A DNA stretch of 64,000 nt, from assembly GCF_008124875.1 (NCBI RefSeq), contig NZ_VNIA01000001.1, positions 242,943-306,942 of the forward strand, read 5' to 3'. The position numbers and the translations under genes were made by a program. This document shows, piece by piece, positions 25,742 to 35,234 of the stretch. Source of the DNA: Tenacibaculum adriaticum. Lineage in GTDB: Bacteria; Bacteroidota; Bacteroidia; Flavobacteriales; Flavobacteriaceae. Position 1 is the stretch's first letter. Every line of letters starts with the position of its first letter. Below the pieces are notes generated by a model, which saw only the letters and a list, made by a program, of their open reading frames with translations, did no database searches and had not been told where the DNA came from.

Positions 25742-28330
25742 ATGAAAAAAGTTATTAAAATAGTCGCTGGAATACTTATCGTTTTTATTCTCGCTTTAGC
25801 CTTAATTCCTTATTTATTTCAAGATAAATTAGTCGCTTTAATTAAAGAAACTATTAATAATAATGTAAACGCTAAAGTTGAGTTTGCGGATGCTGATTTA
25901 AGTTTACTTAGAAGTTTTCCAAAGGCTTCTGTAAATCTTTCCGATGTTTCGGTAATTAATTTTAAACCTTTTGAAGGAGACACTCTGTTTTACAGTCAGA
26001 ATGTTAACTTGAACTTAAAACTCACTGAAATCTTTAAAAATACGGGGGACCAATTAAATATTAATTCTTTTACAATTGATAACGCTTTGGTGAATGTTTT
26101 GATTGATGAAAAAGGAAACACCAACTACGATATCGCTAAGGAAGACTCTAACAATAAAGAGACTGAGGAAACAGACACTAACGAACCGAGTACTTTTAAA
26201 CTTTCTGTTAATTCTTATAAAATAGAAAACGCTACGATAAAATATACTGATAAAAAAGGAAAAATGGAGCTTGTTTTATCTGATTTTAATCACTCTGGAA
26301 GTGGTGATTTCTCTCAACAAAATGTAGAACTCGACACAAAAACTGCCACCTCTATTTCCTTTAAAATGGATAAAAGTTCATATATAAAGAATCAAAAATT
26401 AGATTTATCTGCTGTTTTAGCTATGGATTTAGCGAATAGTAAATTTTCTTTCTTAAAGAACGAGGCGCATATAAATCAACTTCCTTTAATTTTTAATGGT
26501 TTTGTTAAGTTAAATGAAAATAATCAAGAAGTTGACATCGATTTTAAAACTCCTTCGTCAGATTTTAGAAACTTTTTAGCTTTAATTCCAGAGCAATACG
26601 CAAAAAACATTGCTGATGTAAAAACCACAGGAGATTTTAGTATTACAGGAAAAGTAAACGGAATTGTTGATGATAAACATATCCCAAAAATTGATGTAAA
26701 TATTAGCTCAAACAACGCTTCCTTTAAATACCCTAGTTTACCTAAAAGCGTACAAAATATTCACATTAACACTAATATTAAAAACACCACAGGTTTTATA
26801 GAAAATACGTTTGTAGATGTTGCTAATTTATCTTTTAAAATAGACGACAATGTGTTTAGTGGAAAAGCAAAAATTCAAAATTTAACAAGCAATCCACTGG
26901 TAAATGCTTCGATAAAAGGAAAATTAAACTTAGCCCATATTAATGAAGTATATCCGATTGATTTAAAAAATGAATTAAGCGGAACTATAAATGCCGATTT
27001 ATCTTCTTCCTTTGATATGGAAGCTATTCAAAAAAACATATATCAACGTATAAACAATCAGGGAAAATTAAGTATTAACGAATTTGTTTACGCTTCTGAA
27101 GATGTAGTGAATCCTATTCACATTAAAAATGCTGAAGTCGATTTTCAACCCAGCAAAATAACATTAACAAATTTTGATGCTAAAACAGGAACAACGGACT
27201 TAAAAGCTACGGGAACCATTACTGGTTTATTAGGATTTTTATTATCTGATAAAAATTTACAAGGAAATTTCAACTTAAACTCTTCATCATTTAAAGTAAG
27301 TGATTTTATGACTTCGGATACTGGTGAAAATGAGAAAAAAGAAGTCTCAGATTCAAAAGATCAACCTAAAGAAAAATTAAAAATTCCAGCGTTTTTAGAT
27401 TGTGTTGTAAACGCTTCTGCCAAAGAAGTGTATTATGATAATTTAAAACTAGAAAATGTAACAGGTATTTTAATTTTAAAAGATGAAAAAGCCACTTTAA
27501 AAAATGTAAACGGAAACATGTTTGGTGGAAATATTGCACTTAACGGTACCGTAAATACACAAAAAGAAAAGCCTATTTTTGATATGAATTTAGGAATCAA
27601 ATCATTCGACATTTCTCAATCTTTTGCAAAATTAGAAATATTTAAAATGTTATCGCCAGTTGCTAACGTTTTAAAAGGAGAATTAAATACAAATATAGAT
27701 TTATCTGGGGACTTAAAAGATGACTTTACACCCAATCTAGCTTCAATTTCAGGAAAAGCTTTGGCTGAAGTATTGGCTTCTAATATCGACCCTAAAAACT
27801 CAAAAGCGTTAAGTTTATTAGATGACAAATTAAGTTTTATCGACCTTAAAAAATTAAACTTAAAAGATCTAAAAACAAACCTTTCTTTTGACGACGGAAA
27901 AGTTAGCGTAAAACCTTTTAATATTAAATACAATGATATTGATATAACTGTGGAAGGAAGTCATAGTTTAGATCAATTAATGAATTATAATGCAACTTTT
28001 AATGTACCTGCAAAATACTTAGGCAGCGATGTTAAGAACTTATTAGGTAAATTAAACGATAACGAGCAAAACGTTAGTGTACCAGTAACTGCAAACCTAT
28101 CAGGGAATTTTACAAGTCCGACAGTAAAAACGGATTTAAGTTCTGCTGTTAGCAATTTAACTAGTGAACTCGTTAAAAAGCAAAAAACTAAGTTAATTGA
28201 CAAGGCAGTCGGCAACATTTTAGGTAGTAAAAAAGATAGTACTGCAACCAATAAAGAAGATAAAACAGTTGAGAAAGTTAAAGATGTTTTAGGTGGGTTG
28301 TTTGGTAAAAAGAAGAAGAAAAAAGAATAA
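25742..28330 (+). CDS. AsmA family inner-membrane-anchored protein
   Basis: An 862-residue protein with one N-terminal membrane helix (residues 6-26) and a long periplasmic region of repeating beta strands. AsmA features include KVEFADADLSLLRSFPKASVNLSDVSVIN near the start and the C-terminal AsmA region with KLEIFKMLSPVANVLKGELNTNIDLSGDL and FNVPAKYLG. AsmA-like proteins are thought to form hydrophobic grooves for phospholipid transport between membranes. A lysine-rich tail (GKKKKKKE) ends the protein. It may be cotranscribed with the downstream DUF5686 gene, which also has its own promoter. Confidence 0.9.
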   Translation: MKKVIKIVAGILIVFILALALIPYLFQDKLVALIKETINNNVNAKVEFADADLSLLRSFPKASVNLSDVSVINFKPFEGDTLFYSQNVNLNLKLTEIFKNTGDQLNINSFTIDNALVNVLIDEKGNTNYDIAKEDSNNKETEETDTNEPSTFKLSVNSYKIENATIKYTDKKGKMELVLSDFNHSGSGDFSQQNVELDTKTATSISFKMDKSSYIKNQKLDLSAVLAMDLANSKFSFLKNEAHINQLPLIFNGFVKLNENNQEVDIDFKTPSSDFRNFLALIPEQYAKNIADVKTTGDFSITGKVNGIVDDKHIPKIDVNISSNNASFKYPSLPKSVQNIHINTNIKNTTGFIENTFVDVANLSFKIDDNVFSGKAKIQNLTSNPLVNASIKGKLNLAHINEVYPIDLKNELSGTINADLSSSFDMEAIQKNIYQRINNQGKLSINEFVYASEDVVNPIHIKNAEVDFQPSKITLTNFDAKTGTTDLKATGTITGLLGFLLSDKNLQGNFNLNSSSFKVSDFMTSDTGENEKKEVSDSKDQPKEKLKIPAFLDCVVNASAKEVYYDNLKLENVTGILILKDEKATLKNVNGNMFGGNIALNGTVNTQKEKPIFDMNLGIKSFDISQSFAKLEIFKMLSPVANVLKGELNTNIDLSGDLKDDFTPNLASISGKALAEVLASNIDPKNSKALSLLDDKLSFIDLKKLNLKDLKTNLSFDDGKVSVKPFNIKYNDIDITVEGSHSLDQLMNYNATFNVPAKYLGSDVKNLLGKLNDNEQNVSVPVTANLSGNFTSPTVKTDLSSAVSNLTSELVKKQKTKLIDKAVGNILGSKKDSTATNKEDKTVEKVKDVLGGLFGKKKKKKE

Positions 28331-28361
28331 TCAAAAAACTTCTTTAACATTTTATAAGTAA

Positions 28362-28389
28362 TTGATTATTAATATTTAGTTTATGTTTG
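28362..28389 (+). promoter_or_regulatory. Promoter of the DUF5686 gene
   Basis: TTG at 28362-28364, then 17 bases, then TATGTTTG at 28382-28389, which fits the Flavobacterium consensus TTG-N17-23-TAnnTTTG. It is 24 bases upstream of the ATG. Confidence 0.7.
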
Positions 28390-28413
28390 TTTTATTCACA
28401 AACTAATCTGGCT

Positions 28414-30879
28414 ATGAAAAAGGTTACGCTGCTTCTATTTGTATTTACATCAATTGTTTTGTCTGCACAGATAAAAGGAAAAGTAACCGATAAAAATAAT
28501 CAACCACTTCCGTATGTAAGTATTTATTTAGAAAGTTCTTTAACAGGCACCACTACCAACGATAATGGCTGGTATGAATTAGACCTTAAAAAACCAGGAA
28601 AACATACAATAGTTTTTCAATTTTTAGGATTTAAAACCATTAAGAAGACTGTTAATGTTGATATCCTTCCGCTTCGTCTGAACGCGCAAATGACTGAAGA
28701 ACAAGAGTTTTTAAACGAAGTTGAAGTCTCTTCAAAAGAAAACCCTGCAAATAAAATTATTAGAAGCGTAATTGCAAACAAAGAAAAGAACGCAAATAAA
28801 GCTGGAAAATATACGGCCGATTTTTACTCTCGTGGATTGTTTAAAATTAAAGATGCTCCAAAGAAAATCTTAGGACGAGAGATTGGTGATTTAGGTGGAG
28901 GATTAGATTCTACAAGAAGTGGAATTATTTACTTATCTGAAACCATTTCAAAAATTACCTATCAAAAAAAACCAAAGAATTTTAAAGAAATAATTATAGC
29001 TTCTAAGGTAAGCGGAAGAGATAACGGTATTTCATTCAACAGAGCCGCAGAAGTAAACTTCAATCTATATAAAAATCAAGTTCCTGTTGCTAATGCCAAT
29101 TTATTTTCGCCTATTTCTGATTATGCTTTTAGCTATTATCGATTTAAGTTAGAAGGATCTTTTTATGATAAAAACAATAAACTAATTGATAAAATTAAAC
29201 TCATTCCACGTCGTGAAAATGATCGTGTTTTTGGCGGGCATATTTATATTGTTGAAGATGATTGGGCTGTTTACGGAGCAGACCTTACGGCAACTGGAGC
29301 TCAAATTAACAACCCTGCTATTGATGTTTTGCATCTTAAACAGAATTATAATTACGATGCAAAAACAAAAATTTGGGCAATTATTTTGCAGACCATCGAT
29401 TTTAAGGTAGGTTTTCTCGGTTTTAATATGAAAGGTCGTTTTTCAGCTTCTTATTCCAACTATAACTTTGAACCTAATTTTACCGAAAACACTTTTGATA
29501 AAGAAATTTTATCTTTTGAAAAAGATGCAACAAAAAAAGATTCGGTGTATTGGAATGCCTTAAGGTCTGTTCCTTTAACTTTAGAAGAGAAAAAAGATTA
29601 TATCGAAAAAGACAGCATCAAACTTGTTCATAACTCAAAAAAATACCTTGATTCCGTCGATACTCAAAGAAATAAATTAAAAATGCTTTCTCCAGTTTTA
29701 GGATATTCTTATCAAAATAGTAACGAAAAATGGAATATTGATTACAGCGGTATTTTAAAAAATTTAGGCTTTAACACTATTCAAGGTTATAATTCTAGTA
29801 TCGGTTTTAAATACTCTAAAAAAATAAATGATTATGGAAATAATTGGAATACAAGTATTGATGTAAATTATGGTTTCTCTGAAAAAAAACTTAGACCGGT
29901 AGCTTATTTTTCTAAAAGTTGGAACAACTTTGATAAACCAAGATTAAATATTTCAACAGGAATTACAGCTACTCAGTTTGACGATCGAAATCCAATCTCT
30001 AACTTTTACAACAGTATATATACCTTATTTGGCAAACGTAATTATGCTAAATATTATGAGAAATCATTTGCGAAAGTAGATTTTTCGCAAGAACTCACTA
30101 CTGGTATTCGCTTCTATTCTTCTTTAGAATATGCTCATCGAAAACCTCTTTTTAACACGACAGATTATTCTTTTTTTAATAAAGATAGAATCTTCGAAAC
30201 CAATAACCCAGTTAACCCTACGGGTTTAATTGCTCCTTTTAATGAACACAATATTTTTACTGCAGAAGTTTCTACACGTATTTACTTCGGTAATAAGTAT
30301 ATTACATACCCAAACGCACGTTATACCGTTCGTAATCATAGATACCCAACATTATCTATTGGATACAGAAAAACATTCGGTTCTGATAATATCAACTTGC
30401 ATTCTGATTTAATATTTTCTAGGTTACAACAAAACCTCATGTTGGGTAACCTTGGAGATTTTGACTATAATCTTAGAGGAGGTTTGTTTTTAAACAAAAA
30501 AGATATCGCTTTTATGGACTATTATCATCCGCTAGGTAATGAAATAGACTTAGCTCCTAAAAACAGGATGAGTAGTTTTAATTTGCTTCCTTACTATGAA
30601 TTTAGTACGAATGATAAATATGGTGAAATTCATACCCAACATAATTTTAAAGGGTTTTTATTAGGTAAAATTCCACTGCTTAATAAACTGAACTTTCATA
30701 CCATAGTAAGTGCAAAAAGTTATTTTTCTGGCGAAAGAAAACCATATACCGAATACTCTATCGGATTAGATAATATTGGCTGGGGAAAATGGCGTTTTTT
30801 ACGTGTAGATTATGTGCAATCTAACTACAACGGAAATAAACAAAATGGTTTTGTATTTGGTATAAGTTTGTTTGATTAA
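28414..30879 (+). CDS. DUF5686 outer-membrane protein with carboxypeptidase-regulatory-like domain
   Basis: An 821-residue protein with a signal peptide (MKKVTLLLFVFTSIVLSAQ), then a CarboxypepD_reg-like beta sandwich (IKGKVTDKNNQPLPYVSIYLESSLTGTTTNDNGWYEL, residues 20-90) and a large DUF5686 region that ends as an outer-membrane barrel-like sequence with a terminal Phe (VFGISLFD). The family is restricted to Bacteroidota and its function is not established. The ATG was chosen over an upstream TTG because it begins the signal peptide. It is followed 25 bases later by the Sm-like gene. Confidence 0.88.
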   Translation: MKKVTLLLFVFTSIVLSAQIKGKVTDKNNQPLPYVSIYLESSLTGTTTNDNGWYELDLKKPGKHTIVFQFLGFKTIKKTVNVDILPLRLNAQMTEEQEFLNEVEVSSKENPANKIIRSVIANKEKNANKAGKYTADFYSRGLFKIKDAPKKILGREIGDLGGGLDSTRSGIIYLSETISKITYQKKPKNFKEIIIASKVSGRDNGISFNRAAEVNFNLYKNQVPVANANLFSPISDYAFSYYRFKLEGSFYDKNNKLIDKIKLIPRRENDRVFGGHIYIVEDDWAVYGADLTATGAQINNPAIDVLHLKQNYNYDAKTKIWAIILQTIDFKVGFLGFNMKGRFSASYSNYNFEPNFTENTFDKEILSFEKDATKKDSVYWNALRSVPLTLEEKKDYIEKDSIKLVHNSKKYLDSVDTQRNKLKMLSPVLGYSYQNSNEKWNIDYSGILKNLGFNTIQGYNSSIGFKYSKKINDYGNNWNTSIDVNYGFSEKKLRPVAYFSKSWNNFDKPRLNISTGITATQFDDRNPISNFYNSIYTLFGKRNYAKYYEKSFAKVDFSQELTTGIRFYSSLEYAHRKPLFNTTDYSFFNKDRIFETNNPVNPTGLIAPFNEHNIFTAEVSTRIYFGNKYITYPNARYTVRNHRYPTLSIGYRKTFGSDNINLHSDLIFSRLQQNLMLGNLGDFDYNLRGGLFLNKKDIAFMDYYHPLGNEIDLAPKNRMSSFNLLPYYEFSTNDKYGEIHTQHNFKGFLLGKIPLLNKLNFHTIVSAKSYFSGERKPYTEYSIGLDNIGWGKWRFLRVDYVQSNYNGNKQNGFVFGISLFD

Positions 30880-30904
30880 GTACCTTTACCATAAAATAAG
30901 GCCT

Positions 30905-31459
30905 ATGTTTTACGAAGTACTTGAAAAATCTAAAATCAATAAAAAAGTTATTGGTATTAGTTTATATGGTGATGTTGGCTTTTACTGTGGCGTCGTACTA
31001 GATTATAGCGACGATGTTATTCAACTACAACAGTATACCAAATACGGCCAAAATGATGGAGTTACCCTTCAAATCATCTCAGAAATTGAACGGATAGATT
31101 TTAATGATAGCTTTACAAATACTATCGAATTTTTAGCGAAAAACCAAGAAGCATTACATGCTACAAATTACATCAATAAGTTTTACAGTGATTTAGATGA
31201 TGAAGATTGGCAAAATCAAGTGTTAGATTTATATTTAAAAGAGAGAAAAGTAATGCTTAGCCTTCAAATAAATAATGACGATTATTACCAAGGTTTTGTT
31301 GAAGCTAAAAACGAACTTACTTTTTCGTTTAGATGTATTGGTGATTTAGGTGAAGATAAAGGGTTGGCAATTTTTAAAATTGAAGATGTTTCTAGCATTA
31401 AAATCGATGACTTTGAATGCCGAAAAAGATTATTACTCTATAACAAAAAACACCGATGA
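30905..31459 (+). CDS. Unrecognised protein with two Sm-like beta-barrel halves
   Basis: A 184-residue soluble protein, not a family I recognise. Residues 14-68 (VIGISLYGDVGFYCGVVLDY ... ISEIERIDF) and 115-168 (VMLSLQINNDDYYQGFVEAK ... IEDVSSIKI) align as a duplicated unit: a short strand, a bent Y-x-G-V/F-V strand pair, a glycine-rich stretch (NDGVTLQI and DKGLAIFKI), and a closing I-x-x-I strand. This layout resembles Sm/LSm-like barrels. A helical linker (70-110) joins them. The last four bases overlap the moaD start (ATGA), so the two are translationally coupled. Fold assignment is inference. An upstream TTG start is less likely. Confidence 0.6.
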   Translation: MFYEVLEKSKINKKVIGISLYGDVGFYCGVVLDYSDDVIQLQQYTKYGQNDGVTLQIISEIERIDFNDSFTNTIEFLAKNQEALHATNYINKFYSDLDDEDWQNQVLDLYLKERKVMLSLQINNDDYYQGFVEAKNELTFSFRCIGDLGEDKGLAIFKIEDVSSIKIDDFECRKRLLLYNKKHR

Positions 31460-31698
31460 ACATAAAGTTATTGCTATTTGGTATTACTACCGATTTACTA
31501 GAAACCTCATCTTTAGATTTCGAAATAGAAGAAAACAGTACTGTTTCAAATTTAAAATCGACTTTAGTAAAGAGTTACCCACAGTTAAAAAACATAGATT
31601 CCTACGCTATTGCAGTTAACGAAGAATATGCTTCTGAAGAGATCCAAATCAACCCAAATGATGTGGTAGCTATTATACCACCTGTAAGTGGTGGATAA
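31456..31698 (+). CDS. moaD: Molybdopterin synthase sulfur-carrier subunit (MoaD/ThiS family)
   Basis: An 80-residue ubiquitin-fold protein ending in the Gly-Gly tail (PPVSGG) that becomes a thiocarboxylate. The pattern LLFGITTDLLETSS ... AIAVNEEYASEEIQINPNDVVAIIPPVSGG is MoaD-like (VNEE and the A-I-I-P-P-V-S-G-G end) rather than ThiS. With MoaE it forms molybdopterin synthase, which adds the dithiolene sulfurs of the molybdenum cofactor. MoaE is encoded about 13 kb away. It is coupled to the Sm-like gene and convergent with the DUF3817 gene with one base between stops. Confidence 0.9.
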   Translation: MNIKLLLFGITTDLLETSSLDFEIEENSTVSNLKSTLVKSYPQLKNIDSYAIAVNEEYASEEIQINPNDVVAIIPPVSGG

Positions 31699-31699
31699 A

Positions 31700-31990
31700 T
31701 TATGCTACGTCTTTTTTTAAATATTTACCAACAAAAAATGTTCCGAAAGGAAGTAAAGACAGTAAGCAAACAATTCCGAATTCTTTAATACTCCATTTAA
31801 AAACAGGTTTTAAAAGAAAAGCTAAAACAATGTAGGCAACGAATAAAATTCCGTGTGGCATTCCAAACATTTTTACATATATAGGATCATTTCCTAAACT
31901 TTCTAAATATTTATAAGGCATTCCTAAAAACATTAATAATAAATACGAAACTCCTTCTAAAAAACTAACTACTTTAAAAATGTTTATCAT
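31700..31990 (-). CDS. DUF3817 family membrane protein
   Basis: A 96-residue protein with three hydrophobic helices. The DUF3817 pattern is visible: FKVVSFLEGVSYLLLMFLGMPYKYL, then MFGMPHGILFVAYIVLAFLL, then SLLPFGTFFVGKYLKK. Family function is unknown; some eukaryotic and bacterial members are annotated as integral membrane proteins only. It is a single-gene unit between moaD and a TonB receptor. Confidence 0.88.
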   Translation of the reverse strand: MINIFKVVSFLEGVSYLLLMFLGMPYKYLESLGNDPIYVKMFGMPHGILFVAYIVLAFLLKPVFKWSIKEFGIVCLLSLLPFGTFFVGKYLKKDVA

Positions 31991-32044
31991 TATATTTTAA
32001 ATCGATTTAAAGATTACTACGTCATTATTCGTGGTAATTACATG

Positions 32045-34507
32045 CTATAAATTCGCAAACAAAGCTAATGAAAAATTGCGTCCTGGAGCAGAAATCCCTG
32101 ATGCAAATTCTTTATAATGCTGGTCGAATATATTACTCATTCTTGCTTGCAAAGCAAAATTATCATTAATTGAATATTTACTGTAAAGACCAACTGCCAT
32201 CCAACTTGGCGTACCGTAATATTTATCAATATCTTTTTCAGCATCTGGATTTATAACAGGTGTTTGGTTTTGATTATCTATTCCTTCTACTAAGTTATAA
32301 TCCGTAATATTTTTACGAGCATTAAAACGTACGTCTGCACCAGCTTCTAATTTACTATTCACATAATTTAAATCAAAATTTCCAAATACCGGTGGAATAG
32401 AAGACATCGGTTCATTTGTGTCAAAAGCTTTTCCTTTTGTGTACGTTACAGAGCCTGATGTTGTCCAATTCTTATGTAATTTTCCTTGGTAACTCGCTGT
32501 AAAACCTGTTATGTAGGCATTTCCTTTATTCACATTTGCCACAATATTTCCTTCTTCTCCATCATACATAATTGTTGAACTACCATTTAACTGAAACGCT
32601 TCTCTATATATATAGTTTCGCAACAATGTATAATACACATTAGCTCCAACTCTGAATTTACGATCGTTAAAATACTTCTGAGCACCTATTTCAGCATTAT
32701 AAGCATGCTCTGGTTTTAAATTAATATTTGGTACCGTTACATTGCCGTTTTTCTCTCTTACTTTTCCTACATCATCTAAATTTGGAGATCGAAAACCAGA
32801 AGAAATAACCGTATTAAGTTGCCAGGTTCTATTTGGCTTATACACATAACCTATCGTTGCCGTAAACGCACTATTATTTAAACTAATCTCATTGCTTGGT
32901 AATGTAATAAAAGTATTGTCAATCCACTTTGCTTTTAAATTAGTTTGCGTAAAACGAACCCCTGTATTTAAAGTTGACTTTTTTGAAACATCTTGACGAT
33001 AATCTACATACAAAGCAGAATTAAAATAGCTTCCTCCACCATCTGCATAACGAGATTGCACAGGAAAATCTCCAGAAAAACCATCGATTTGATTATTCAC
33101 AATGTTTAACGTTTTTCCATAAGAATTTGACCCAACATCGTTGTATGCAACTTCAAATCCGTACCCTAAATCTCTATTCGTATCCGTTGCTACAGAAAAA
33201 TCTCCAGTTACACTAAATACATCTACATTTTCCTTTCTGTAAGATCTATCTAAACTACCAAGCTTACGTTGCATTCGACTCTCTTTAATATCTTGATAAG
33301 CTAGTGTAAAAGTTCCTTTATCTATCCATTTTTTCTTTGGATTGATGTCTAATTGCGAAGAAATTAACAAACGCTCTTGCGGACCATAATACCATTCAGC
33401 AAACTTCAAATCTCCATCTTTAGTTTCTGTCAAACGATCAAATCGTGGAATGTTAGATGACGTTGAGTACTGAATATTAACTTTTAAATCGGTATTTTTT
33501 GATAATGGAACATAGAATTTTTGTAAAACATCTGTTTGCGTAAAACCAGTGTTTTTTTGTGTATTTGGATCTGAATTTGGTGTTGAATCTTCTTTATAAT
33601 TTCCATTTAAATTTTCAGAATAGAAAAATACTTTTCCCCAGTCATCAAATCTATGAGAACGATTTTTACCCATTGTTAAATCCCCATAATCACTATATGT
33701 TACATTGGTAAAACTAGCCCATTTCGGAAAACTTATTTCTGCAGAAACACTGTTAGTAATTTCACTATTTACCGTTGAAAAGCGAGAAAACAAATTACTT
33801 TTTACCTGTTTTTTTTCTGATAATTTAGGTGTTTTGGTATAATAATGAATTACACCACCCAAAGCATCGGAACCGTAAATTACTGAAGAAGGTCCAAAAA
33901 CGACTTCAGTTCTATCTAACAAACTCGGACTTACTGTAATTGAATTTTGTAAATGTCCTTTTCTATAAATAGCGTTATTCATTCGAACTCCATCAACCAC
34001 TAATAGAACACGATTACTTTCCATACCTCTAAGCACAGGACTTCCACCTCCAAACTGCGATTTTTGAACTTTAATACCAGGTACACTAGCTAATAAATCT
34101 GCTGATGTTTGTGGAGCAATTTTTTCGATTTCGTGTTTTTCTATTACCGCTATTTGCTCTGCAATACGGTTTGTTTTAGCATTATTTTTAAATACCGAAA
34201 CTACCACCTCATCTAATTGCTCTGAATCCTTTGACAAATAAACCTTAAAATCATTAACTTTTATCGTTGATTTTTTTACTTTGAATTCCGCATAAGAAAC
34301 ATGAGAAAAATAGATAATCTCATCATCTTTAAAACTAGAAACATCTATTAGACCATTAATATCGGTTACAGAAGTAATAGATTTATTTTTATTAAAAACA
34401 GCAACCGCTTCTATAGGTTTGCCTGTTTCTGCTTCAATAATTGTAGCTTTTTGCGCAAAAATTGAATAGGTGCAAAATAAAAAGAAGAAGATAGTAATTT
34501 GTTTCAT
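32045..34507 (-). CDS. TonB-dependent outer-membrane receptor, heme/hemoprotein type
   Basis: An 820-residue receptor: signal peptide (MKQITIFFFLFCTYSIFAQ), carboxypeptidase-like domain (about 20-95), TonB box near LDEVVVSVFKNN, plug domain (SADLLASVPGIKV ... SPVLRGMESNRVLLVVDGVRMNNAIYRKGHLQN), and a 22-strand barrel ending in Phe-x-x-x-Leu. The plug sequence and the barrel motif SSGFRSPNLDDVGKV resemble HmuR-type heme/hemoglobin receptors, so a heme or iron-complex substrate is plausible. It is last in the porZ-recO-receptor run, three bases after recO. Confidence 0.87.
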   Translation of the reverse strand: MKQITIFFFLFCTYSIFAQKATIIEAETGKPIEAVAVFNKNKSITSVTDINGLIDVSSFKDDEIIYFSHVSYAEFKVKKSTIKVNDFKVYLSKDSEQLDEVVVSVFKNNAKTNRIAEQIAVIEKHEIEKIAPQTSADLLASVPGIKVQKSQFGGGSPVLRGMESNRVLLVVDGVRMNNAIYRKGHLQNSITVSPSLLDRTEVVFGPSSVIYGSDALGGVIHYYTKTPKLSEKKQVKSNLFSRFSTVNSEITNSVSAEISFPKWASFTNVTYSDYGDLTMGKNRSHRFDDWGKVFFYSENLNGNYKEDSTPNSDPNTQKNTGFTQTDVLQKFYVPLSKNTDLKVNIQYSTSSNIPRFDRLTETKDGDLKFAEWYYGPQERLLISSQLDINPKKKWIDKGTFTLAYQDIKESRMQRKLGSLDRSYRKENVDVFSVTGDFSVATDTNRDLGYGFEVAYNDVGSNSYGKTLNIVNNQIDGFSGDFPVQSRYADGGGSYFNSALYVDYRQDVSKKSTLNTGVRFTQTNLKAKWIDNTFITLPSNEISLNNSAFTATIGYVYKPNRTWQLNTVISSGFRSPNLDDVGKVREKNGNVTVPNINLKPEHAYNAEIGAQKYFNDRKFRVGANVYYTLLRNYIYREAFQLNGSSTIMYDGEEGNIVANVNKGNAYITGFTASYQGKLHKNWTTSGSVTYTKGKAFDTNEPMSSIPPVFGNFDLNYVNSKLEAGADVRFNARKNITDYNLVEGIDNQNQTPVINPDAEKDIDKYYGTPSWMAVGLYSKYSINDNFALQARMSNIFDQHYKEFASGISAPGRNFSLALFANL

Positions 34508-34510
34508 ATA

Positions 34511-35233
34511 TCAAGTAAATACGGTTTCTAAAACACTTAATGATTTTGGTTCTTTAAATCCATCTAGATGCAATTCAAAATAGCGAATTATAGTTTTTAA
34601 GACGGTTTGCCTTTCTTTTTTACTAAAAGAGACTTTGTGAATTGCATCAAAATTCATACCAAGAAGCTTTTTAAAAGAAACTAATTCACCCCCAGAAATC
34701 GTTAATTTTTCATGAATAGAATTTGTAAATGCTCCTTCTAGTAAATTGAATCCAACAGCATCTTGTTGAACAACATCAGGATAAAACCCTAAGAAGCGAG
34801 ATAAATTTAATAAAAACAACAGGTGAAAATTAGATATCGAATCATGTGTATCTAACCAAATCAAGGCTGTTTCTAAATAATTATACAATTGATGATTTCC
34901 TTCTTCCTCTCTAATAATACCAGATAAAACTTCAGACAAAAACATAACAATTGATTGTTTTATGACAGAAGTGAAAATCGTTTCATAAGGATGAAGAACC
35001 TGTACTTCGCGTAAAGAATTTAGCGTGTTTTTTGAATTATGATTCGCCGTTAATTGTAATTGTGTTAATGATTGAAAATAAGCCGGTTTTAATTTTCCTC
35101 TTTTAGATTTTAACACCCCTCTAAGCATATATGTTTTTACACCTTCTTGCTCTGTAAAACATTTTACAATTAAGCTAGTATCACCGTACTTTATTGTACT
35201 TAAAACAATCGCTTTGGTAGAAACAATAGCCAT
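34511..35233 (-). CDS. recO: DNA repair protein RecO
   Basis: RecO works with RecF and RecR to load RecA onto SSB-coated gaps and anneals complementary strands. The 240-residue protein begins with the OB domain (VSTKAIVLSTIKYGDTSLIVKCFTEQEGVKTYMLRGV) and continues with the helical domain (ILNLSRFLGFYPD-like, here LLNLSRFLGFYPDVVQQD). The zinc-binding cysteines of some RecO proteins are absent, as is usual in Bacteroidota. The start codon is one base after the porZ stop, so translation is probably coupled. Confidence 0.93.
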   Translation of the reverse strand: MAIVSTKAIVLSTIKYGDTSLIVKCFTEQEGVKTYMLRGVLKSKRGKLKPAYFQSLTQLQLTANHNSKNTLNSLREVQVLHPYETIFTSVIKQSIVMFLSEVLSGIIREEEGNHQLYNYLETALIWLDTHDSISNFHLLFLLNLSRFLGFYPDVVQQDAVGFNLLEGAFTNSIHEKLTISGGELVSFKKLLGMNFDAIHKVSFSKKERQTVLKTIIRYFELHLDGFKEPKSLSVLETVFT

Positions 35234-35234
35234 G

